64,000 nt of DNA. Origin: an uncultured Lentisphaeria bacterium. GTDB taxonomy: Bacteria > Verrucomicrobiota > Lentisphaeria > Victivallales > UBA1829. Position numbers and translations under genes: made by a program. Numbering within the stretch: the first letter of the stretch is position 1; each line of letters opens with the position of its first letter. The notes under the pieces were generated by a model. The model was not told the origin of the DNA, ran no database searches, and saw only the letters and a list, made by a program, of their open reading frames with translations. Location of the stretch: the NCBI GenBank assembly GCA_949282305.1, contig CASDPB010000027.1, forward strand, positions 50,783 through 114,782, read 5' to 3'. Positions 1 through 8,281 of the stretch are shown piece after piece.

Positions 1-1158
1 GATGGACTGTTCCGGAAAGCCGTCTCCGCCGTCGGAAACGATCCGGAAAGCCTGAAACGTGTCCAGTTCATGAAACAGGAATTCCTGGACCCGGTTGCTG
101 AAAAGCGCGCGGAATGGCTGAACTCCATGAACAACCGCAGACATTGGATCGCAAACGTTCCATCCTCCGTCACCCTCTTCCCCATGAAGGGCCCCGCTGA
201 AGTCAGGACAACCGTCAGCATCTCCGCCGACGACGCGAATCTGATCTTCAAGTTCGACTGCGAAGAACCGCAGACCGACCGGATGTCTCTCGCCCAGCGC
301 AAGGCGGACGATCCGAATCTCTGGCAGGACTCCTGCGTGGAACTTTTCCTGAATCCTTCAGGCGACCGGAAAACTTATTATCAGATCGAAGTGAACGCCA
401 ATGGAAACTTGACCGATCTGAAACATGAAAACGGAGTGTCTGATTATCAGTGGAACAGCGGAGCAAAAGCCGTATGCAGGATCGTCAGGGGAAAAAGATG
501 GACTGCCGAAATCACAGTTCCCCGGAAATCACTCGGGGTCATCGCTCCGACAGGATTCCCCGTTAATTTCTTCCGCTGGCGCGCCCTCAACGGCATTCAG
601 GTTACACCGGGATACCACTGGACACCGGGAGCAAACAGAAATTCGGACATCGAACGCTGGGGCAGCATATCGTTCATCCCGGACAACAGGGTCTCCCTGA
701 TTCAGAAAGGCGATTTTGAAGGAAAGCCCTACCGGAGGTTCCTGGGGCAAGGCGACGCAATGTGGTTCACCTCGAAACCTTTTCCGCTCGACACGACAAT
801 CTTCCTCCGGGGCGCAGCGTCTCTGAAGCTGGAGGGCGGAACCTACGTTGCCCAGTATTTGAAAACGCTGAAACCGGAAACGGAATATGTCCTGAGTTTC
901 TACCTGAAAATGGAAAACTTCAAGCCGCTTGACCCGACACGCGGATTCAATGTGCGCTTCGATGAAGGCAGCGGATACGTGCAGTATTTCCCGCGCACCG
1001 CAATCACCGGCTCCATGCCATGGAAACGAATGGAATTCCGGTTCAAGACACATCCGACCCCAGGAAGCAAAACGGTTCCTTACCTCCGTTTCCAGTTCCC
1101 GAAAGGCAGTGGTACCGCATGGGTTGATCATGCAAGACTTTATGAAGTAAACTTCTGA
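1..1158 (+). CDS. C-terminal part of a large carbohydrate-binding protein (probable DUF4838-type), 5' end outside window
   Basis: The frame is open from the first base, so the gene begins upstream; 385 residues are visible. The first ~25 (LFRKAVSAVGND, VQFMKQEFLDP) resemble the end of DUF4838/glucuronidase-like catalytic regions. Residues ~50-180 look like a CBM9-type carbohydrate-binding domain (WQDSCVELFLNP, YYQIEVNANG, AEITVPRKSLG). Residues ~215-385 form a second beta-sandwich module of CBM4/9 type (LKPETEYVLSFYLKMEN, AWVDHARLY). Probably a secreted polysaccharide-processing protein, but the signal peptide and catalytic residues are not visible. The binding-module calls are pattern recognition; an internal ATG at position 70 is unlikely to be the true start. 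Confidence 0.7.
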   Translation, partial: DGLFRKAVSAVGNDPESLKRVQFMKQEFLDPVAEKRAEWLNSMNNRRHWIANVPSSVTLFPMKGPAEVRTTVSISADDANLIFKFDCEEPQTDRMSLAQRKADDPNLWQDSCVELFLNPSGDRKTYYQIEVNANGNLTDLKHENGVSDYQWNSGAKAVCRIVRGKRWTAEITVPRKSLGVIAPTGFPVNFFRWRALNGIQVTPGYHWTPGANRNSDIERWGSISFIPDNRVSLIQKGDFEGKPYRRFLGQGDAMWFTSKPFPLDTTIFLRGAASLKLEGGTYVAQYLKTLKPETEYVLSFYLKMENFKPLDPTRGFNVRFDEGSGYVQYFPRTAITGSMPWKRMEFRFKTHPTPGSKTVPYLRFQFPKGSGTAWVDHARLYEVNF

Positions 1159-1162
1159 AACA

Positions 1163-1230
1163 TTGCCCGGCATTCATAATCCGGGCATCACAGAATAAAC
1201 CCCGTCCGGTGCCTCCCTGCACCGGACGCA
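1163..1230. terminator. two hairpins between convergent genes
   Basis: TGCCCGG (1164-1170) pairs with CCGGGCA (1181-1187) just after the plus-strand stop. A perfect 10-bp stem CGTCCGGTGC / GCACCGGACG (1203-1212 and 1219-1228, 6-nt loop) lies 10 bp beyond the minus-strand stop at 1238. Neither has a long T tract, so these are probable rather than textbook terminators. Confidence 0.5.
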
Positions 1231-1237
1231 GTTTCCG

Positions 1238-2592
1238 TCATTCAAAAAACGCGGGGTCTATCTCCGAAGCCAATGCCTCGAACAGTTCGTCCGTCATTTC
1301 CTGAATCTCATCCAGCCCCAGAACCGCCGCGGTCAAAGGATCGGCGGCGACGGCATGGAAAATATCGCTCCGGCTGTGATTCAGCGCACCCTGCGCTCCG
1401 AGAATCTGCACATTGATCATTCCACGGTTCAATGCTGCAAGCTGTTCCGGATAATCCTCAATTCGGGCGGGAAAAATTCCCCCGCCGTTGACCAGACACG
1501 GCACTTCGACACTGGCGCCCGGAGGCAGTGTTGGAATCAAACCGCGATTCATGACATTCAGGTTGGCGGAAAACGGCGCATTCTTTTCAATGGCGCGGAT
1601 GATCTGAATACCATATTCCTGACTCGGTTTCGGCTCGATCTTCTCCGAACCGTCAAGAAGCCTCCGCAGTTTGTCTTCATTGTGCGCCTGAAGCTTTGCG
1701 CAAATCGTCAGAGACGCCCCCGGCACACCGGCGGACATCAGATAGCCGCAGCAATGATCTTCGGGATCAGCTGGCGCCGTCACGGAACAGAATTTCTCCA
1801 GCAGATCCCCGCGTTTGCGGAAGTAGGGATTGTATTCGCTGCCGTGACCACTGCTTTCCGTGGGGAAGTAACCGAAGTGCCGCATCAGTTCAAATCTGAC
1901 TTTGTCCCGGTTGTAGATTTCCGGACGGTCAAGACATTTCCGCAGTTCCGGGTACAGATCGCGTCCATCCGTCTCCAGTTTCAACATGAACGCCTGATGA
2001 TTGACGCCCGCCGCATAATAATGCAGTTTTTCCAACGGCACCTTCAGCCATTCGGCAATCGCCATGCCCGTCCCCTGCACGCTGTGGCACAAACCGATGA
2101 CTTTCACAGTCTTCGCGTGCCGGCTCAGTGCAATGGTATTCATCGACATGGGATTCACATAATTCAGCAGGACAGCGCCGGGACACTCCGCTTCCATTGC
2201 ATCCAAAACCTCGAACAGTGCTTTCAGAGTCCGCAGTCCACGGAACACGCCTCCCGGTCCGAGAGTGTCACCGACCACCTGCTTCACTCCGTACCGGGCG
2301 GGAATTTCATATTCAAGCCGCTGATGTTCCAATGTCCCGACGCGGAAAATCGTAATCACGTAATCCGCACCGCGGACGGCTTTTCTCAAATCAGTCGTCA
2401 GTTCCGGTTTGAACGCCACGCCGAACTGTGCAGACATAATTTCCGCCATTTTTCCGGATTCTCAAGCCTTTCACGATCAATGTCCATCAATGTGACTTCA
2501 CTCTGCCGCAGAAGTCCGTCCAGCAGAATATCCTTGATGAAATTCTGCGCAAAGATGACTCCGCCGGCACCGATCATCGCAATTTTAGCCAT
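1238..2592 (-). pseudogene. GH4 family alpha-galactosidase/6-phospho-glycosidase-like gene with a single frameshift
   Basis: Two overlapping minus frames make one GH4 protein of about 450 residues. The N-terminal piece (ATG at 2592) carries the NAD-binding loop GAGGVIFAQN and DIDRERLENPEK. The rest (1238-2449) carries the GH4 signatures LLNYVNPMSMNT, GLCHSVQGTG (metal-binding Cys), GVNHQAFML (metal-binding His) and HGSEYNPYFRK. GH4 enzymes use NAD and a divalent metal to cleave alpha-galactosides or related sugars in the cytoplasm. The break is at an A5 run (minus strand; 2449-2453): adding one A would give NPEKMAEIMSA and restore the frame. This is either a recent mutation or a homopolymer sequencing error. 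A strong AAGGAGG precedes the ATG. The divergent AraC gene is the probable regulator. Confidence 0.8.
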
Positions 2593-2620
2593 TCTAAAAT
2601 CCTCCTTGGGGTTGCTTTTT

Positions 2621-2664
2621 CTAATTATAGCACTAAATTAGAGCAAAAATACAGGATTTTTGCT
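2621..2664 (-). promoter_or_regulatory. promoter and candidate AraC operator between melA-like gene and its regulator
   Basis: On the minus strand TATAAT (top ATTATA, 2624-2629) lies upstream of the GH4 gene but no good -35 is present, as expected for an activator-dependent promoter. Upstream sits a perfect inverted repeat AGCAAAAAT-ACAGG-ATTTTTGCT (2642-2664), about where a class II activator would bind. A second inverted repeat CTAATT/AATTAG (2621-2626, 2636-2641) spans the -10. Binding by the adjacent AraC protein is inferred. Confidence 0.5.
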
Positions 2665-2686
2665 GTAAAAACTGGATTATGGATGC

Positions 2687-3514
2687 ATGAACAGAAAAAG
2701 CCCTCAAAACAGAAGCCACGGTTATTTCCGGCCGGAGTTGAAGCAGTATCCGAACATCGACCTGCCAGTCTATCCGAGATCCATCGGGCATTTCATCCGG
2801 CAGCCCGGCAACAGGGAAGATGTGAAAGCCGGCGAGAAAAATTTTGTCCAGTTATTCTGGGGAATCCGAGGCAATCCGGAATTTGAACGGAACGGGAAAT
2901 GTCATATCCTGCGCCCCGGACATGTGATTTACTGTCTGCCGAATGAGCCTTATGTGATCCGGACTCATCAGGAGGAATGCGAATACCGCTGGATCGTTTT
3001 CGACGGTCCAAACGCCGCCGGCTTCATGCTCTCTTTCGGATACCCGCGGACAGCGTTTCACGCGGGCCCCTGCCCGCACCAGAACTTCATCAACTTCGAG
3101 GAACATCTCCTTGTGCGTTCCCCTTACAGCTGGCGCCGCATGTTCTGCGAAATCTGCAATATCCTGGCAGCCGCGGGCGGCACGATGGACGCCCCGACTT
3201 TTGAAAATGAAAAACTTCATGAAATCCTCATGATCTGCAGAGCCCGTTTCGGAGACCCGTCCCTGAATATCAAGACATTGTCCGACGAACTGAATCTTGA
3301 CCGGACCACCCTGCTCCGCATTTTCCGTAAAAAAATGAATATCTCGCCATCGGAATACTTGAGTATGTTGCGTTTGCAGCGCGCATTGTCCCTGTTGCAG
3401 AATCCCCGTCTCTCGCTTTCGGAAATCGCGGAACAGTCCGGCTTCAGGGACAGCAATTATTTCTGCCGCTTCATCAGGAAAAACACAGGGAAACGTCCTT
3501 CTCAATGGAGATGA
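2687..3514 (+). CDS. AraC family transcriptional regulator
   Basis: 275 residues. Residues ~1-150 form a cupin-type sensor (GHFIRQPGN, HVIYCLPNEPYVIRTHQEE). Residues ~175-275 are a complete AraC/XylS double helix-turn-helix: LNIKTLSDELNLDRTTLLRIFRKK for the first HTH and LSLSEIAEQSGFRDSNYFCRFI for the second, ending GKRPSQWR. Transcribed divergently from the GH4 gene with a 94-bp spacer holding a palindromic operator candidate, so it most likely activates that gene in response to a galactoside. No clear Shine-Dalgarno is seen before the ATG. The inducer is unknown. Confidence 0.88.
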   Translation: MNRKSPQNRSHGYFRPELKQYPNIDLPVYPRSIGHFIRQPGNREDVKAGEKNFVQLFWGIRGNPEFERNGKCHILRPGHVIYCLPNEPYVIRTHQEECEYRWIVFDGPNAAGFMLSFGYPRTAFHAGPCPHQNFINFEEHLLVRSPYSWRRMFCEICNILAAAGGTMDAPTFENEKLHEILMICRARFGDPSLNIKTLSDELNLDRTTLLRIFRKKMNISPSEYLSMLRLQRALSLLQNPRLSLSEIAEQSGFRDSNYFCRFIRKNTGKRPSQWR

Positions 3515-3655
3515 AGCCATCTGTAATATCCATCGTCCATATTGCACATGCCATGAAAATCTGCTGTAACAGCCTGATGATCCGCCATATCGCCGGCATG
3601 TTCCTGTCACGCGGGGAAGAAATATTGATTTTTTTTAGATTTCACGCTTGAAATT

Positions 3656-3661
3656 TATAAT
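3656..3661 (+). promoter_or_regulatory. -10 element of the tRNA-Gly/tRNA-Tyr transcript
   Basis: TATAAT at 3656-3661, 39 bp before the tRNA-Gly gene. The -35 is weak (T-rich, 3633-3639). Confidence 0.4.
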
Positions 3662-3700
3662 AATGCCAGTAAATTAGAGCCCCATAATGCAAACGGAGCT

Positions 3701-3774
<74 letters not shown>

Positions 3775-3791
3775 TTTCAGCATTCTACTTT

Positions 3792-3876
3792 GGTGGGGTT
3801 CCCGAGCGGCCAAAGGGGGCAGACTGTAAATCTGCTGTCGCTGACTTCGATGGTTCGAATCCATCCCCCACCACCA
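3792..3876 (+). tRNA. tRNA-Tyr (anticodon GTA), integration target
   Basis: Acceptor GGTGGGG pairs with CCCCACC (3866-3872), encoded CCA at 3874-3876. The anticodon loop CTGTAAA gives GTA. It has the long variable arm of bacterial class II tRNAs. The 3' half is repeated 14,676 bp downstream, so the 3' end present here was probably supplied by the integrated element. Confidence 0.96.
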
Positions 3877-3881
3877 ATTGA
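3819..3881 (+). repeat. attL: 3' half of tRNA-Tyr
   Basis: 63 bp matching 18495-18557 at 61 of 63 positions (differences at 3823 and 3840). The last 41 bp (3841-3881) are identical, so crossover probably lies there. Confidence 0.88.
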
Positions 3882-3888
3882 GATTTAG

Positions 3889-3930
3889 CCTCAAATCTGA
3901 CATAAAAAAGCAGATTTGAGGATTTTTTTT
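3889..3930 (+). terminator. element-supplied terminator after tRNA-Tyr
   Basis: CCTCAAATCTG (3889-3899) pairs perfectly with CAGATTTGAGG (3911-3921), followed by ATTTTTTTT. The host's original tRNA terminator appears to be the one now beyond attR. Confidence 0.85.
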
Positions 3931-3972
3931 GATTTCCTTATTTTGCCTTGTTTTACCCTATGACAATCAAAA

Positions 3973-4084
3973 TTCCCGGATAATTCCCGGATATAAAATT
4001 CTTGAGGCTGACGGCTTTTATTGAGTTGAAATGTCAGCATCCCGGGAAAATGGCGGTAATAAAGAATATCAGAATTCCCGGATA
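3973..4084. repeat. candidate integrase arm-type sites, left end
   Basis: TTCCCGGATA occurs at 3973-3982, 3984-3993 and 4075-4084, close to attL. The same decamer recurs once at the right end (18459-18468), 27 bp before attR. Placement at both ends fits arm-type binding sites of a tyrosine recombinase; this is inference. The rest of 3931-4426 shows no convincing gene, only GC-rich AATGCCGG/CCGGCATT inverted repeats around 4184-4250. Confidence 0.5.
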
Positions 4085-4426
4085 TAAAAACAAAACAGAG
4101 CTTTCTACGTGTTCGTGAAACAGCATTTTACTTTTGCAAGACTCGCAACAAATCGGCTTCCGTTATCGGGCATTTTTCAGTGAATGCCGGAATCCCGGAA
4201 CCCCGGAGGGCTCCGGCTGGCATTTTCAACGATACAGAAAAATGCCGGAGAAAAAACCCCCGGCTCCCGATTTTACTTACACCAAATGCAAACGAGCAGA
4301 GCAATGAAAGAAAAAACAATTGCACCCCCGGACATCCAAAGAGAAAGCGTTATCCGCTCTCTCTGAAGCTCCATCTTATCATTAACTATCTGCTTCACGT
4401 CATCATAGCTTAACGACTCTTTCATG

Positions 4427-4951
4427 TTATGCCACCTTTCCTGTTTTGCTTTTCTTCATGTAATCGGCAAAAATACAGCAGATAGTGCTTGCTGAATCCT
4501 CGAAACAGGCATCATTTATGAGAAGCTTCAGCAGATCATTGACAACATAATTAAAAGTGGTATTGATTACATCCTCTGTAATCTGCTTCATTTCCACGCC
4601 TGAATATATGGGATCGGGAATATTAAAGAATTCGCCGTAATACTTTATCTTCCTACTGTTGATGTAATCATTAACAAGTTTGTTTCTTTCTGCTTCCTCA
4701 AGGTATTTCCGTTCTGAATCATTGATGAATTGCAGATAACGGCATTTGTCTTCTTCGGAAAAGGAATCTTTATTCTGAATAAACTCCCGGAGATTGCAGA
4801 GCGTCTTTTTTTTACCTTTAAGAAAAAATTCCAATATGTTTGATTGGTCTTTTTCAGTAAAATATTTACTGTTGATGAGCTCTGAATAAACATGAAAGAA
4901 TATATCCTTTTCCTTTGCCGCTTCTGACTGCTGTTCCGGTGTTACCCCTGT
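4427..4951 (-). pseudogene. out-of-frame 3' part of an unknown element protein
   Basis: The frame is open from 4951 to the stop at 4427 but has no ATG or GTG near its beginning; the only candidate start is a TTG at 4834 without a Shine-Dalgarno. The upstream residues (VTPEQQSEAAKEKDIFFH) look like genuine protein and continue into KDSFSEEDKCRYLQFINDSE. Removing one G in the GGGG run (minus strand, 4945-4948) would join it to the 233-residue gene upstream as one protein of about 380 residues. Helix-rich, charged, no family recognised. Confidence 0.45.
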
Positions 4952-5567
4952 TTATGGTATGGGGTATGGCTTCTTTTTCCGTTTGCGTGGCTTCTGCGGC
5001 GTTTTCTTCGGCATTACCATCTGCCGCCGCGCTCCTGTCACTGATTATCTTTGAAAGCTCATCCAATGACAGATTATAAGTCGCTCCGGCTATGACCTGC
5101 CCGGACCGATCGGAAAGCCTGTAAAGCCCTTCATCTGCATCCGTGGCATGTTTCCGGCGGCTCTTTCTTACGACAAGCCCCTTTTTCGCCGCCATACACC
5201 GGAGCTGTTTTTCCCTGCGCTCTTTATCAGCAGATTTAATTTTGCATTTGGCGGTTTTACCGTTAACAGTTTCGTTAACGGCAGTTTTCATTCTTAGGGA
5301 GAACGGTTTTTCAACCGGCCATTTTCCAAGAAGAATATCAATAGTCTTAAGCATCCCGGAGATCATAAGGTCACCGTTAGCGTCAAAAACCATGTATTGC
5401 CCGTTAGCGCGGTTCTTCCTTACTCTAACTCCAAACGCTTTGGCATTGCGCCTCATCCGTATTATACATCTTTCCGGCGTATCTCCATTGATAGTTTCAT
5501 CAACGGCAATTTCTTCGGCGGCTCCGGCGTTATTTCCGGCGGTTTTGGTCGTGCTGGTGTTACTCAT
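4866..5567 (-). CDS. hypothetical protein with a duplicated small domain, probably frameshifted at its 3' end
   Basis: 233 residues, ATG at 5567 preceded by AAAGGGG. Two copies of the same small module are visible: residues ~37-83 (RRNAKAFGVRVRKNR, YMVFDANGDLMISG, IDILLGK) and ~122-178 (RCMAAKKGLVVRKSRRK, YRLSDRSGQVIAG, LDELSKII). Each has the pattern K-x-G-h-x-V-R-K, then Y-x-h-x-D-x-x-G-x-h-h-x-G. The last ~30 residues (GNTGTAVRSGKGKG) look like out-of-frame translation; the natural continuation lies in the next frame (4427-4951). Such lysine/arginine-rich modules suggest nucleic-acid contact, but no function can be named. Confidence 0.6.
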   Translation of the reverse strand: MSNTSTTKTAGNNAGAAEEIAVDETINGDTPERCIIRMRRNAKAFGVRVRKNRANGQYMVFDANGDLMISGMLKTIDILLGKWPVEKPFSLRMKTAVNETVNGKTAKCKIKSADKERREKQLRCMAAKKGLVVRKSRRKHATDADEGLYRLSDRSGQVIAGATYNLSLDELSKIISDRSAAADGNAEENAAEATQTEKEAIPHTINRGNTGTAVRSGKGKGYILSCLFRAHQQ

Positions 5568-5739
5568 GGTGTGTTACCCCTTTGCCTTGATAATAAAAAA
5601 GCCGCTCTGCGGTCGGTGGTCATAACACCTTGCAGGACAGCACCACCCGTTACCCTGCTTCACGCAAAACGGCAAGTCATCAAGACATAAAAAAACGTTC
5701 TGGTTAACGCCGTGCGGGTTGGTAGCCCTTGAACGATTC

Positions 5740-5776
5740 GGCGGTTGCGCTTATGACTCGCAACGCCTTTATTTTA
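5740..5776 (+). terminator. terminator-like hairpin upstream of higBA
   Basis: GGCGGTTGCG (5740-5749) pairs with CGCAACGCC (5759-5767, one bulge), followed by TTTATTTT. No plus-strand gene precedes it; it may insulate higBA or end an unseen small RNA. Confidence 0.4.
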
Positions 5777-5855
5777 CGCTGAAGTCTGAAAAAGTCAAGA
5801 GGGTAAATCCCAAAAAAGAAGCAAATTTTCGAAATAATTGAATATCCGAACGGAT

Positions 5856-5883
5856 TTGACATTTCCCACTTTGGGACTATATT
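5856..5883 (+). promoter_or_regulatory. higBA promoter with operator between -35 and -10
   Basis: TTGACA (5856-5861), 16-bp spacer, TATATT (5878-5883). The spacer contains the palindrome TCCCA-CTT-TGGGA (5864-5876), placed where bound HigA would block RNA polymerase. A GGAG lies 8 bp before the higB ATG at 5904. Confidence 0.7.
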
Positions 5884-5903
5884 AAAGGAACGGAGCAGAT
5901 AAA

Positions 5904-6188
5904 ATGGATTTGATCAATAAGAACATTCTGGATGATTACAAGAAAAAGCATTCCGACAGCGTAAAGCCGCTTGCCAACTGGGAACGGCTGGTGCATTTGG
6001 CACAATGGAAAGCTCCGCAGGATATTAAAAACGCAATCAGAAGCGCGGATTTCCTTTCAGGGAACCGCGTCATATTCAATATTGGCGGCAATAAGCATAG
6101 GTTGCTTGTCGTTGTGGCATATACAAAAGAGAAAATGATTGTCCGTTGGATTGGAACCCACGCGGAATACAGCAAAAAGAAGTTTTGA
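5904..6188 (+). CDS. higB: HigB-type mRNA interferase toxin
   Basis: 94 residues, the usual length for the HigB toxin family. Diagnostic stretches: HSDSVKPLANWERLV near the N terminus, then DIKNAIRSADFLSGNRVIFNIGGNKHRLLV, and the C-terminal KMIVRWIGTHAEYSKK. Known family members are RelE-fold ribonucleases that cut mRNA at the ribosome. It is followed 12 bp later by its HigA antitoxin and preceded by a sigma70-like promoter with a palindromic operator. This toxin-first order is typical of higBA. It is the only plus-strand unit in the element, so it is expressed independently of the phage-like operon. Confidence 0.9.
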   Translation: MDLINKNILDDYKKKHSDSVKPLANWERLVHLAQWKAPQDIKNAIRSADFLSGNRVIFNIGGNKHRLLVVVAYTKEKMIVRWIGTHAEYSKKKF

Positions 6189-6200
6189 GGAGGTGCAAAC

Positions 6201-6569
6201 ATGGAAATCAGCATGATAAAGAATGACCAAGAATTAAAGGCAATGACGAAACGCCTGAATGCTTTTCTTGACGCACACGCGGAAGACTTGGAGCACTTGA
6301 GCCCGCAGGATGAAGAGGAAATGGAGCTTATGTGTCTTGTAATCAAGGCGTATGAGGATAAACGCTACCCACTGCCGGAAGTGAACCCGATAGACTTCAT
6401 CAAATTCATGATGGAACAAAAGGGCTTGAAGATGAAAGACATTGCGCCGTGCTTCGGGACGCTCAGCCGCGCCTATGAGGTGTTAAGCGGCAAACGCAAT
6501 CTTACCCTTGCCATGATCAAGAAACTCCGCGTTGTGCTCGAATGCCCGGCGGACGCACTGATAGCCTGA
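6201..6569 (+). CDS. higA: HigA-type antitoxin (XRE HTH)
   Basis: 122 residues, start preceded by GGAGG. Residues ~1-60 are an acidic segment (LDAHAEDLEHLSPQDEEEMELM) likely to wrap the toxin. Residues ~60-120 are a Cro/C1-type HTH domain: IDFIKFMMEQKGLKMKDIAPCFG, SRAYEVLSGKRNLTLAMIKKL. In this family the antitoxin binds the toxin and represses the operon; the palindrome inside the promoter is the probable site. Paired with the toxin gene ending 12 bp upstream. Confidence 0.9.
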   Translation: MEISMIKNDQELKAMTKRLNAFLDAHAEDLEHLSPQDEEEMELMCLVIKAYEDKRYPLPEVNPIDFIKFMMEQKGLKMKDIAPCFGTLSRAYEVLSGKRNLTLAMIKKLRVVLECPADALIA

Positions 6570-6697
6570 TGATACGCAGCCGGGATGAAAAACCATAAAA
6601 AGCATTTTTTTCAACTGTGGACGTTTCGTCCATACCTGCCAATTTGGCAGATATGAGTTGTGGGTGTTAGAACCATAACTGCTTTTCCCGCCTTCTG

Positions 6698-6724
6698 CAA
6701 CTATGGGGGTAACACCCATAGTTG
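6698..6724. repeat. 10-bp perfect hairpin between two toxin-antitoxin units
   Basis: CAACTATGGG (6698-6707) and CCCATAGTTG (6715-6724) form a perfect stem with loop GGTAACA. It contains the GGGGTAACACCC motif seen elsewhere in the element. It lies between convergent higA and the minus-strand antitoxin gene and could stop transcription, though no long T tract follows. Confidence 0.45.
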
Positions 6725-6763
6725 CCCCTGAAGCCATTTTTGGCTTGAGTGCCGCCACTTTTA

Positions 6764-7093
6764 TTATATGACTGCGGCTGCTGACTTGAAAGCCTTGATA
6801 AAGTCAAAGCGTTTTATCTTTCCTGTTTCCTGATCGTATTTGATACAATCCAATTCATAACGTGATTGAAGATTCAGCCAGAATTGCGCAGATGTTCCGA
6901 AAAATAAACCTAAACGCATGGCTGTATCTGCCGTGATTGCCCGTTTTCCGTGAACAATTTCATTTATCCGGCGTGGAGGCACCCCCAAAGCCTTAGCAAG
7001 TGCATTCTGTGAAAGATTCAGCGGTTGTATAAATTCCGTGTTCAATATTTCGCCGGGATGAATCGGCTGCAAAAATTTTTCTTCTTTTGCCAT
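6764..7093 (-). CDS. HigA/VapI family antitoxin (XRE HTH)
   Basis: 109 residues. The opening PIHPGEILNTEFIQPLNLSQNALAKALGVPPRRINEIVHGKR is the standard HigA/VapI antitoxin domain, followed by ITADTAMRLGLFFGTSAQFWLNLQSRYEL, also a family signature. It follows its toxin gene (stop 7110) by 16 bp on the same strand, in the toxin-first order of higBA operons. It neutralises the toxin and probably autoregulates the operon. Distinct in sequence from the other two antitoxins nearby. Confidence 0.92.
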   Translation of the reverse strand: MAKEEKFLQPIHPGEILNTEFIQPLNLSQNALAKALGVPPRRINEIVHGKRAITADTAMRLGLFFGTSAQFWLNLQSRYELDCIKYDQETGKIKRFDFIKAFKSAAAVI

Positions 7094-7109
7094 GATTTCA
7101 CCTCTTGTT

Positions 7110-7385
7110 TTAATGATAATCCTCTATTTTTACGTTTTCCGCTCCGTCATTCCATGAAAACGTAATACGCCATTGGATATTAATTCTGATACTGAAAAAA
7201 CCAGGTCTGCCGCTCAATGCTTCAAATTTATTTCCGGGCGGTATTCTCAATTCCTCCGGCGCTATTGCGGCGTCAAGTGTCAATAACTTTCTTCTTGCGC
7301 TATCCTGAATATTTGCTGGCAGCTTTTTTGAAAGCTGCCGGTTAAATATCTTTTCCGCTTCTTTATCGCTAAAACTTTTAATCAT
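7110..7385 (-). CDS. HigB/RelE-like toxin (plasmid maintenance killer family)
   Basis: 91 residues. The frame is open further upstream, but ATG at 7385 is chosen because AGGGAGAAA lies 6-14 bp before it and MIKSFSDKEAEKIFN is the family's usual N terminus. The C-terminal PGFFSIRINIQWRITFSW and VKIEDYH are characteristic of RelE-fold killer proteins that cleave mRNA. Partner antitoxin lies 16 bp downstream. Confidence 0.9.
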   Translation of the reverse strand: MIKSFSDKEAEKIFNRQLSKKLPANIQDSARRKLLTLDAAIAPEELRIPPGNKFEALSGRPGFFSIRINIQWRITFSWNDGAENVKIEDYH

Positions 7386-7542
7386 CTGCTTTTCTCCCTG
7401 TTTTAATATAACGCAACACGTTATAAAATCAAGAAAAAAAACATTCCTGTATTGTATCTGCCATTTCAGCAGATACAAATCATCTGACAAAAAAATAAAG
7501 AAGACAAAGGCTATCGGGGCATCTGCCGGGAATAAGTCCGGC

Positions 7543-7902
7543 TTACAAAAGGGTAACAGCGACTTTCTTCCCGCAAGCCGCCGCATATCTTGATAATGTT
7601 CTGAAAGTGATGTTCTTCCGCCCCCGCTCCAAAGCGGCAATATAGGTTTGATTTGTTCCGAGACGTTCGGCAAGTTCCTTTTGTGTAAGTCCTGCCTCAT
7701 GACGCGCTTTATACAGCGCTTCAACGGCTGCCATTCTTGCAAACATCGCCGCAACTTCCTCCGCGTTTGCAGGATCGTTGAAATAAGCGTCCCGTTCCGC
7801 TTCGTCGTCGCTGATTCTGCCCGCTTTTATATCTTCGGCAATTTGTGCGACTTCTGCGGCAATCTGTTCATCCGTCAAATATTCGGCGTGGTCTTTACTC
7901 AT
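7543..7902 (-). CDS. XRE family antitoxin
   Basis: 119 residues. An acidic N-terminal region (~1-60, TDEQIAAEVAQIAEDIKAGRISDDEA) is followed by a Cro/C1-type HTH (residues ~63-119: ARHEAGLTQKELAERLGTNQTYIAALERG). The start ATG at 7902 overlaps the stop of the toxin gene (ATGA), indicating translational coupling. Type II antitoxin paired with the Gp49-like toxin upstream; third such pair within 2.4 kb. Confidence 0.88.
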   Translation of the reverse strand: MSKDHAEYLTDEQIAAEVAQIAEDIKAGRISDDEAERDAYFNDPANAEEVAAMFARMAAVEALYKARHEAGLTQKELAERLGTNQTYIAALERGRKNITFRTLSRYAAACGKKVAVTLL

Positions 7903-8249
7903 TTTACTAATCCTCCCTGTATAAGCTGTTTTAATACCTTTCGGGCTTGTTTTTTCTCTTTTTCCGGTATGGATTGCGTTTTCTTCACATAGCCATGAAT
8001 ACCGAAAATAAGGTTATCTATCCCGTAAACGTAAAAAATGCGAATGTTTGCCGCCTGAATCACGCGAATTGCAAAGAGATTTTTATCATCCAGCTTTTCC
8101 CCGTATGGCATCTCTAAAACGCCCGTCATTTCCAGCTTGCATATAATCCCGTTCAACTCCTGTTTTGCGTCTCCCGACTGGTTGCGCATGAAGTCTTTTA
8201 CTGCCTGCATCATGCGAAAATGCTTTTTCTTGTCTATCGGCTGTTTCAT
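7899..8249 (-). CDS. RelE/Gp49-like toxin (phage-derived HigB-like)
   Basis: 116 residues. GEKLDDKNLFAIRVIQAANIRIFYVYG and the lysine-rich end KKTQSIPEKEKKQARKVL match the phage Gp49-like/RelE toxin group, in which a beta-sheet core is followed by a basic helix contacting RNA. Its stop overlaps the antitoxin start by 4 bp. Family members inhibit translation by cutting mRNA; catalytic residues vary and were not assigned. Confidence 0.85.
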   Translation of the reverse strand: MKQPIDKKKHFRMMQAVKDFMRNQSGDAKQELNGIICKLEMTGVLEMPYGEKLDDKNLFAIRVIQAANIRIFYVYGIDNLIFGIHGYVKKTQSIPEKEKKQARKVLKQLIQGGLVK

Positions 8250-8281
8250 TCGGCATTCCCTTGTTTCATATGTAATATATC

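Noticed and set aside
1355..2641. 428-residue plus frame opposite the GH4 gene
   Set aside because: Antisense shadow; the minus strand carries clear GH4 motifs.
4128..4413. short frames on both strands near the left element end
   Set aside because: No ribosome sites or protein-like composition; they fall in GC-rich inverted repeats.
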